Below, piece by piece: positions 1 through 5,736 of a DNA stretch of 7,093 nucleotides. The number at the start of each line of letters is the position of its first letter. Positions within the stretch are counted from its first letter, which is position 1. Source of the stretch: Lachnospiraceae bacterium. GTDB taxonomy: Bacteria; Bacillota_A; Clostridia; Lachnospirales; Lachnospiraceae. Made by a program: the position numbers and the translations under genes. The notes beneath the pieces are model-generated. The model worked only from the letters and a program-made list of their open reading frames with translations. It had not been told where the DNA came from and searched no databases. The DNA lies in assembly GCA_017620345.1 (NCBI GenBank), contig JAFZQP010000121.1:1-7093 (forward strand), read 5' to 3'.

Positions 1-1
1 G

Positions 2-1150
2 ACTATCGTAAATATCAAGCCTTCGGGTATCAGGAAGTTCTTTGATCTGGCAAGTGAAAGGGAGAACATCATATCTCTCGGTGTCGGCGAGCCCGATTTT
101 GACACTCCCTGGCATATCTGGGATGAAGGTATATATTCCCTTGACAAGGGCAGGACTTTCTACACTTCCAATTCCGGTCTTATGGAACTGAGACAGGAGA
201 TATGCAATTACTACAGAAGAAGGTTTGATGTTTCATATGATGCAAAGCGTGAGACGATAATCACCGTCGGCGGCTCCGAAGCTATAGACATAGCTCTTCG
301 TGCAATGCTCGATCCCGGGGATGAGGTCATCATACCCCAGCCGTGTTATGTATCATATGAACCCTGTACGATACTGGCAAACGGCAAACCCGTGATAATA
401 GAACTTCAGAACGAGAATGATTTTCGCCTTACGGCGGCAGAACTTGAAGCTGCCGTTACCGATAAGACGAAGGTGCTGATACTTCCTTTTCCCAACAATC
501 CGACCGGAGCGATAATGGATAAGGATGATCTTGAGGCGATCGCAAAGATCTGCATAGACAGGGATATATTTGTATTGTCGGATGAGATATATGCGGAGCT
601 TACATACAGCGGAGATCATGTGACGATAGCTTCCATACCGGGAATGCGTGAGCGTACGATAGTCATAAACGGCTTTTCCAAAGCGTATGCGATGACGGGA
701 TGGAGACTCGGCTATGCATTAGGGCCCGAAGAGATAATCGCACAGATGACGAAGATCCATCAGTTTGCGATAATGTGCGCGCCTACGACCAGCCAGTATG
801 CTGCGGTTGAAGCGATCAAAAACGGGGATGAGGATGTTAAGAAGATGAGGGCTTCTTACGATCAGAGAAGAAGATTCCTCATGAATGCTTTTTCCGAAAT
901 GAACCTTCCGTGCTTTGAACCTTTCGGAGCATTTTATGTATTTCCTGATATAAGGGAATTCAATATGACAAGCGAAGAGTTTGCGTTTGCTCTTCTTGAT
1001 GCGGAAGACCTTGCAGTCGTTCCCGGAACCGCGTTCGGAGACAGCGGGGAAGGGTTCCTGCGAATATCCTATGCATATTCCATTGACAAGCTGAAGATAG
1101 CGATGGAGAGGATCTCTTCATTTATAACAAAACTGCGTTCCGGATCATAG
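2..1150 (+). CDS. PLP-dependent aminotransferase, class I/II (5'-partial)
   Basis: This is a fold-type I, pyridoxal-phosphate enzyme that transfers an amino group between an amino acid and a 2-oxo acid in the cytoplasm. The frame is open from base 2, well upstream of the first internal ATG at 182: the codons before it encode conserved family sequence (VNIKPSGIRKFF, LGVGEPDFDTP, YTSNSGL), so the real start lies before the window and probably only 5-15 residues are missing. Using visible-residue numbering (382 in total), GGSEA at about 90-94 binds the cofactor phosphate, Tyr116 should stack on PLP, PNNPTG carries Asn166, SDEIY carries Asp194 and Tyr197, and FSKAYAMTGWRLGY carries the Schiff-base Lys227 and Arg235. 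FLRISYA carries Arg354, the expected substrate-carboxylate arginine. It resembles the aspartate/aromatic/PatA-like subgroup, but the substrate cannot be fixed from sequence. Its TAG overlaps the convergent kinase stop by 6 nt. The gene looks intact apart from the window edge. Confidence 0.95.
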   Translation, partial: TIVNIKPSGIRKFFDLASERENIISLGVGEPDFDTPWHIWDEGIYSLDKGRTFYTSNSGLMELRQEICNYYRRRFDVSYDAKRETIITVGGSEAIDIALRAMLDPGDEVIIPQPCYVSYEPCTILANGKPVIIELQNENDFRLTAAELEAAVTDKTKVLILPFPNNPTGAIMDKDDLEAIAKICIDRDIFVLSDEIYAELTYSGDHVTIASIPGMRERTIVINGFSKAYAMTGWRLGYALGPEEIIAQMTKIHQFAIMCAPTTSQYAAVEAIKNGDEDVKKMRASYDQRRRFLMNAFSEMNLPCFEPFGAFYVFPDIREFNMTSEEFAFALLDAEDLAVVPGTAFGDSGEGFLRISYAYSIDKLKIAMERISSFITKLRSGS

Positions 1151-2584
1151 ATCGTCATCGTCATCGACGGTTTTGGATCTGGGAAGCGTAAATATGAATT
1201 CGGTACCGACGTCCACTGTTGATATCACGTTAATGTTCTCGTGATGTGCGTTGATGATCTCTTTAACGATCGACAGGCCCAGTCCGGTACCTTTTTTGTC
1301 CTTGCCGCGTGAATGATCCGTCTTGTAAAATCTGTCGAATATCTGCTTCAGATTTTCCTTGGGTATGCCTATACCCGAATCCTTGACCGATACAAATACG
1401 GTTTCATTTTTCTCACTTGTTTCTATCCTTATGACCGAATCGGGTTTGCTGAACTTGATCGCGTTATCGGTCAGGTTATATATGACCTGTTCTATCTTTC
1501 CCTTGTCGGCAGATACATACAGTGACTCTCCGAGGAGAACAAGATTAAAGCTTATGCGCTTGTTCTTGCATCGGCCTTCGAAAGTTGCGGCCGTGTTCCT
1601 GATCGCAAGGTTGATGTCAAAATCAGTGATATCAAGATTCATACCCGCTATGTTCAGGTTGTTGAGTGTCAACAGATTGTTGGTAAGGGTCGTCAGACGT
1701 TCGGTCTCGTTCTTGACTATGTTCAGATATTTTTCATGCTGTTCGGGAGGTATAGTACCGTCCACCATCGCTTCGAGATATCCTTTCATCGATGTGAGCG
1801 GTGACCGAAGATCGTGGGATACGTTCGCAATGAACTTCTTCTGATCGTCTTCAAGGTGCGACAGCTTATCTCCCATATATGTAAGACTGGCAGCGAGATA
1901 TCCCATTTCGTCATTCTTGTCTATGTCTATCGGATATGTAAAATCACCTTCGGCATATGCTTCGGTAGCCTTCGTGATCTTCTTGAGCGGGATGTATACT
2001 ATGTCTGTAAAGACTATGAGAATAAAAGTCGACAATACGAACACGACGGCAACTGTCGCCAGAATGATCAGGTTCAGGTCGTTACGTTGTTCATGTATCC
2101 TTGTAAGAGGAGAGTGTATTACGACATATCCTTTAAGGTTGTAGTTGTAGGTGATAGGGGACAGGACAGAGAGCATGTCTTCGGTAAAGTATCCGTAGAA
2201 CGTTCCTTCCCTGTAGAAGTTTCTGCTCGCACCTTCCTCGGCAAATCCGTCGATCGTAAACGTATCGTTATCGGAACTGTCGGACGCGGAGTTGTATATG
2301 ACTTCCCCGTCCGTGTTCATTATCCAGATCGTCATGAATGAAAAATCGCCGGTTGCTTTGAGCTGTTTTTTTACATCTGCGGTGGACAATGAATCATCGT
2401 AGAAATAACCGGCGTAGGTGTTGCTGATCTCGTTTGCCGATCTGTACAGTTCGGCTGCTTTCTGGTTGACGAGAAAATTGTAAGTGATCGGTGAAGTGAC
2501 CGTAAGGACTACGATCACGCAAAGCGCTGCAAAAGCAAAATATGCAAGTATGAACTTGTAATACAGCTTGTGGGTTTTTTTCAT
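1145..2584 (-). CDS. Membrane sensor histidine kinase (HAMP-HisKA-HATPase_c)
   Basis: A 479-residue sensor kinase that should autophosphorylate on His and pass the phosphate to the regulator encoded just upstream. Order: TM1 about 11-33; an extracytoplasmic sensor of about 135 residues (34-169) with a PAS/Cache-like stretch WIMNTDGEVIYNS at 87-99; TM2 about 170-192; HAMP about 193-245; a dimerisation/phosphoacceptor helix with FIANVSHDLRSPLTS (His257); and an ATPase domain with N box (Asn370, Asn374), G1 box DSGIGIP (402-408), F box FDRFY (416-420) and G2 box GTGLGLS (432-438). All catalytic motifs are intact. The frame stays open to an ATG at 2638, but the start at 2584 is preferred: it makes a 4-nt ATGA overlap with the regulator stop, has GAGG 10 nt upstream, and begins with a short basic segment directly before TM1. 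The protein ends in five consecutive Asp and Leu. It resembles PhoR/ResE/VicK-type kinases of Firmicutes; the signal is unknown. Confidence 0.95.
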   Translation of the reverse strand: MKKTHKLYYKFILAYFAFAALCVIVVLTVTSPITYNFLVNQKAAELYRSANEISNTYAGYFYDDSLSTADVKKQLKATGDFSFMTIWIMNTDGEVIYNSASDSSDNDTFTIDGFAEEGASRNFYREGTFYGYFTEDMLSVLSPITYNYNLKGYVVIHSPLTRIHEQRNDLNLIILATVAVVFVLSTFILIVFTDIVYIPLKKITKATEAYAEGDFTYPIDIDKNDEMGYLAASLTYMGDKLSHLEDDQKKFIANVSHDLRSPLTSMKGYLEAMVDGTIPPEQHEKYLNIVKNETERLTTLTNNLLTLNNLNIAGMNLDITDFDINLAIRNTAATFEGRCKNKRISFNLVLLGESLYVSADKGKIEQVIYNLTDNAIKFSKPDSVIRIETSEKNETVFVSVKDSGIGIPKENLKQIFDRFYKTDHSRGKDKKGTGLGLSIVKEIINAHHENINVISTVDVGTEFIFTLPRSKTVDDDDDL

Positions 2585-2598
2585 ACGGAGCGGGCCTC
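2581..2598 (-). promoter_or_regulatory. Regulator/kinase ATGA start-stop overlap with weak RBS
   Basis: On the minus strand the kinase ATG (2584-2582) shares two bases with the regulator TGA (2583-2581). A GAGG element at 2598-2595, inside the regulator's last codons, lies 10 nt before this ATG. The arrangement is typical of translational coupling, which would keep kinase and regulator synthesis in proportion. It also decides the kinase start against the upstream in-frame ATG at 2638, which would lie deep inside the regulator gene. Confidence 0.8.
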
Positions 2599-3288
2599 GA
2601 ATTTGTAGCCTACTCCCCAGACGGTATGAAGACGCCATGCTTCGTGATCGTTTATCTTCTCACGCAGTCTTTTGATATGAACGTCAACGGTCCTTGTGTC
2701 CCCTGCATATTCATATCCCCATATATGATCGAGAAGCTGCTCTCTTGTAAACACCTGATTGGGCTGTGAAGCCAGGAAGAACAAAAGCTCGATCTCCTTC
2801 GGAGGCATGTCCAGGTAATTTCCGTTGTACATAACGGAATAATCGTTGAGGCTGATCACAAGATCGGGATACTCTACAACCTTAGTGTCTGAAGTCGGTG
2901 TATCTGCGGCCTTGCCGGCAGAACATCTTCGAAGCACCGCTTTGACTCTTGCGACAAGCTCCTTGGAATCAAATGGCTTTTCCATGTAATCATCCGCACC
3001 GAGCTCAAGTCCGAGAACCTTATCAAACACTTCGCCTTTGGCAGACAGCATTATTATCGGGGTGGAATTTTTGCTTCTGATCTCCCTGCATACCTGATAA
3101 CCGTCTATACCGGGAAGCATCAGATCAAGAAGTATCAGATTCGGTTCGTAAGATTCATATACGGAAAGAGTTGACTCTCCGTCGTTTACTATCCTGGTGT
3201 CAAAGCATTCCTTTGTAAGATACAGTTCAATGAGTTCTGCTATGTTTTCATCATCATCCACGATGAGGATCTTCTGTTTTCCTGCCAT
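2581..3288 (-). CDS. OmpR/PhoB-family response regulator
   Basis: A 235-residue two-component DNA-binding regulator, the expected partner of the kinase encoded immediately downstream. The receiver domain (about 5-120) has the acidic pocket Asp11-Asp12-Asp13, phosphoacceptor Asp55 in LILLDLMLPG, Ser82 in the Thr/Ser switch position (IIMLSAKG) and Lys104 in MEKPF. After a linker of about 20 residues, a winged-helix domain (about 139-231) shows the family signature: PPKEIELLFFLASQPNQVFTR, the recognition-helix segment TRTVDVHIKRLREKI, and the terminal wing VWGVGYKF. The start at 3288 was chosen because AAAGGAG sits 7 nt upstream and the protein then begins directly with the first beta strand. 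A longer form from an ATG at 3312 (adding MILQRSLI) is possible. The gene starts 20 nt after the mutS2 stop and overlaps the kinase start by 4 nt. Target genes cannot be read from the sequence; autoregulation is common in this family but no clear operator repeat is seen here. Confidence 0.96.
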   Translation of the reverse strand: MAGKQKILIVDDDENIAELIELYLTKECFDTRIVNDGESTLSVYESYEPNLILLDLMLPGIDGYQVCREIRSKNSTPIIMLSAKGEVFDKVLGLELGADDYMEKPFDSKELVARVKAVLRRCSAGKAADTPTSDTKVVEYPDLVISLNDYSVMYNGNYLDMPPKEIELLFFLASQPNQVFTREQLLDHIWGYEYAGDTRTVDVHIKRLREKINDHEAWRLHTVWGVGYKFEARSV

Positions 3289-3295
3289 GATAAGA

Positions 3296-3302
3296 CTCCT
3301 TT
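3296..3302 (-). promoter_or_regulatory. Strong Shine-Dalgarno site of the response regulator
   Basis: On the minus strand AAAGGAG lies 7 nt before the ATG at 3288, close to the ideal arrangement in Firmicutes. It sits downstream of the alternative in-frame ATG at 3312, so it can serve only the start at 3288. It is the only textbook-quality ribosome binding site seen in the window, which makes the lack of one at mutS2 and at the HtrA-like gene more noticeable. Confidence 0.85.
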
Positions 3303-3308
3303 GTAAAA

Positions 3309-5675
3309 TCATTTAAACGTGACTATCGTGACCCCTGCGTCTCCTTCGCCGAACTCTCCGGCTCTGAAACTGTCCACGTAACTGATCTTCTTCAGGTGAG
3401 AGGAGATGGCGGATCTTAGCGCGCCGGTTCCCTTTCCGTGAACAACCCTTACCGACGGAAGATGCGACAGATACGCATCGTCAAGGTATTTATCAAGACG
3501 CGGTATCGCTTCATCGACCTTAAGTCCGATAAGGTTGATCTCAGCCGAAATATTTCCGGACTTGGAAAGTCCCTTTGAGGATGAGGAAAACTTTTTGACA
3601 AAATCCTTTCCGCTCCTGTTGTCGGCTCCATCGATCAGTTCGAGATCCGATATGTTTGTATTTATGTTCATGATACCACATTGTACCGAAAGATTCCCCT
3701 TTTGATCCGGTTTTGTATGAACGTGGCCGGTCAGATCCATCGATATTATCCGTACATCCGTTCCGGGTGTAAAATCGGACGGCTTATTATCGGCCCGGAC
3801 CGGCTTATCTTTACCGAGTACGGTTGAAGGACCTGCATCCTTAATGGCACTTCGCAGCTTCTGGCGGCTTTGCTCAAGTGATCTGACATCAGCTCCGCTT
3901 TTGTTGATATCGCGTATCGCAGAGTCTGCCATATCCTTGGCGTTCTTTAAAATCTCTCTTGCCTGCTGTCTTGCCTCTTCAAGTATCTTTTCTTTTGATT
4001 CGTTTATCCTGTTACGGCGCTGTTCATAAGTATTTTTCAGCACTTCGATATCATGCTTGTACAGCTCGATCTCGCGTCTGTTTTCTTCTATGGTGACCCT
4101 GTCTTTTTCAAGACGTGCTATGACATCCTCAAACGATGAATCGTTATCGGATATCTGCTCTCTTGCTCTTTCGATTATCGCATCGGGAAGCCCTAACTTT
4201 CTTGATATCTCAAATGCGTTGCTCTTTCCGGGAATACCCGTAAGAAGCCTGTAGGTAGGCTTCAGTGAATCGATATCAAATTCGCAGCCTGCATTTTCGA
4301 CGCCGTCTGTATTAAGTGCGTATATCTTAAGCTCACTGTAGTGAGTGGTTGCCATCGTCCTGATGCCGCGTTTGTGGAGAGTATCAAGTATCGATATCGC
4401 AAGAGCAGCTCCTTCCACGGGATCGGTACCGGCACCGAGTTCATCAAACAGACAGAGACTCCTGTCATCCGCACAGGAGAGTATCTCAACGATATTTTTC
4501 ATATGTGATGAAAAGGTTGAAAGGCTCTGTTCTATGCTCTGCTCATCGCCGATGTCGGCGTATACATCATTAAATACTGATAATTCGCTTTTGTCCGAAG
4601 CCGGTATGAAGAGCCCTGCCTGTCCCATCAGCGTTAACAGGCCAACGGTCTTGAGGGATACGGTCTTGCCACCGGTATTCGGACCCGTCACTACAAGAAG
4701 CGTATAGTCATCTCCAAGAGAAATATCAATGGGGACCGCGGTATCCTTCGGAAGCAGAGGGTGTCTTGCCTTCTTCAGCCGGATGATCCCCCGGTCATTG
4801 TATACGGGCCTTGTTGCTCCGAGTTCAAGTGCAAACGCACCTTTGGCAAATATGAAATCCAGCTCGATGATCGTATTGATATCGGCTTCGATCACATCGG
4901 TGTTTTCGCGGCAGCTGTCGGACAGTGTCGCGAGTATCACCTCTATCTCAGCTGCTTCTTCAAGCTCCAGCTGTCGAAGATCGTTGTTGTATGAAACTAT
5001 TGCAGCCGGCTCAATGAAGAATGTAGAGGCACTGGCAGACTGATCATGTATCATCCCGGGGACGCTGCCCTTATACTCTGATTTGACGGGTATGCAGTAT
5101 CTGCCGTCCCGCATTGTTATGACTGAGTCCTGAAGGTAACTCCGGTATGTATCGCTTACCATTTTGGACAGCTGGGTATGTATTTTGTCATTTACGCTCT
5201 TTTGTTTCCTTCTGATCGAACGCAGGTTGGAGCTTGCATCATCAGCTATCTCGTCTTCGGACAGTATGCATCGCCGGATCTCTTTACAGATTGGAGAAAG
5301 CGGGGCGAGAGATTCGAACATATCCGTCAGTGAGTCCCTCCGCTCTTCGTCTGTCTGGCCATAGGACTTAACACGAAGGACATTTTCAAGAAGTAGTGCG
5401 ATGGCAAGGAGTTCTGAAGCAGACAGACTGCTGCCTTTCCGAAGTCTTGCAACCGATTCCTTCATGCTCTGCCTTGCCGTAAAGGAGATCGATCCTTCCC
5501 GGAGGATCCTGTTTACGGCATCTTCGGTGTTTTGCTGCATCCTCTCTATATCAAATGCCCGTGTACACGGCAGGAGCGAGAGTGCCTTCTTTTTTCCGGG
5601 CTCCGTCGATGCGTGATCCGCGAGCATATTTATGATCTTATTGTACTCAAGTGTACGCAGATTCTTACTGTTCAT
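3309..5675 (-). CDS. mutS2: MutS2 ATPase with C-terminal Smr domain
   Basis: A 788-residue MutS paralogue of the usual full length for the family. MutS2 lacks the mismatch-recognition domains of MutS; it is known for suppressing homologous recombination in some bacteria and, in Bacillus subtilis, for splitting collided ribosomes. Domains: an N-terminal MutS core/clamp region (about 1-310); an ATPase domain with Walker A GPNTGGKT (331-338, Lys337), the loop region about 375-390, Walker B LCLFDELGAGTDP (407-419, Asp411, Glu412) and the TTHY switch (443-446); a charged coiled coil (about 505-610); a KOW-like segment (about 635-682); and Smr (about 711-788) with HGKGTGALR intact at 746-754. The Smr motif that usually reads LDLRG is INLIG here (713-717), losing both the Asp and the Arg. 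The ATG at 5675 gives the standard N-terminus (LRTLEYNKI at 6-14) but has no Shine-Dalgarno sequence. It is the first gene of a probable operon with the two-component pair. Confidence 0.97.
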   Translation of the reverse strand: MNSKNLRTLEYNKIINMLADHASTEPGKKKALSLLPCTRAFDIERMQQNTEDAVNRILREGSISFTARQSMKESVARLRKGSSLSASELLAIALLLENVLRVKSYGQTDEERRDSLTDMFESLAPLSPICKEIRRCILSEDEIADDASSNLRSIRRKQKSVNDKIHTQLSKMVSDTYRSYLQDSVITMRDGRYCIPVKSEYKGSVPGMIHDQSASASTFFIEPAAIVSYNNDLRQLELEEAAEIEVILATLSDSCRENTDVIEADINTIIELDFIFAKGAFALELGATRPVYNDRGIIRLKKARHPLLPKDTAVPIDISLGDDYTLLVVTGPNTGGKTVSLKTVGLLTLMGQAGLFIPASDKSELSVFNDVYADIGDEQSIEQSLSTFSSHMKNIVEILSCADDRSLCLFDELGAGTDPVEGAALAISILDTLHKRGIRTMATTHYSELKIYALNTDGVENAGCEFDIDSLKPTYRLLTGIPGKSNAFEISRKLGLPDAIIERAREQISDNDSSFEDVIARLEKDRVTIEENRREIELYKHDIEVLKNTYEQRRNRINESKEKILEEARQQAREILKNAKDMADSAIRDINKSGADVRSLEQSRQKLRSAIKDAGPSTVLGKDKPVRADNKPSDFTPGTDVRIISMDLTGHVHTKPDQKGNLSVQCGIMNINTNISDLELIDGADNRSGKDFVKKFSSSSKGLSKSGNISAEINLIGLKVDEAIPRLDKYLDDAYLSHLPSVRVVHGKGTGALRSAISSHLKKISYVDSFRAGEFGEGDAGVTIVTFK

Positions 5676-5684
5676 AACGGAATA

Positions 5685-5713
5685 ATGATATCAGAAAAGT
5701 TGTGGTTTGCCCA
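5685..5713 (-). promoter_or_regulatory. Predicted sigma70/sigmaA-type promoter of mutS2 operon
   Basis: On the minus strand, TGGGCA (5713-5708; 4 of 6 matches to TTGACA) is followed after 17 nt by TATCAT (5690-5685; 5 of 6 matches to TATAAT). Nine bases separate the -10 box from the mutS2 ATG at 5675, so initiation 6-9 nt after the -10 would give a leader of only about 0-3 nt. No ribosome binding site lies between. It would drive the mutS2-regulator-kinase unit. Found by eye, with no scoring of the background. Confidence 0.55.
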
Positions 5714-5728
5714 CTTTTTTTGTATAAT
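5700..5728 (+). promoter_or_regulatory. Predicted sigma70/sigmaA-type promoter of the HtrA-like gene
   Basis: TTGTGG (5700-5705; 3 of 6 matches to TTGACA) is followed after 17 nt by a perfect TATAAT (5723-5728), with a run of seven T (5715-5721) just before the -10 box. Eight bases separate TATAAT from the ATG at 5737, so the transcript should start almost at the start codon. The -35 box lies inside the spacer of the opposing mutS2 promoter, and the mutS2 -35 box lies inside this spacer, so the two promoters overlap physically. Confidence 0.65.
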
Positions 5729-5736
5729 TAGGTTCT

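Noticed and set aside
182..184. ATG at 182 as the aminotransferase start
   Set aside because: The frame is open back to base 2 and the 60 upstream codons encode conserved aminotransferase N-terminal motifs, so this Met is internal.
1159..1174. Possible terminator hairpin CGTC-ATC-GACG followed by G and four T near the convergent gene ends
   Set aside because: A 4-bp stem and a four-T tract are too weak, and the sequence lies fully within kinase codons (the GAT-GAC repeat), so it is explained by coding.
1814..2341. Open 175-codon plus-strand frame opposite the sensor kinase
   Set aside because: It lies wholly antisense to a kinase with complete, conserved domains; its product has no recognisable motif and no ribosome binding site was seen.
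2144..2493. The six-residue string SPITYN occurs twice in the kinase, at residues 31-36 and 142-147, on either side of the sensor domain
   Set aside because: The two DNA stretches differ clearly in codons and the flanking residues do not match, so this is probably coincidence or shared membrane-proximal pattern and not a duplication.
5695..5721. Terminator-like AAAAG-TT-GTGG-loop-CCAC followed by seven T on the plus strand
   Set aside because: The stem is only 4 bp before a bulge and no plus-strand gene ends upstream of it; the region is the divergent promoter zone, where T7 lies just before the TATAAT box.
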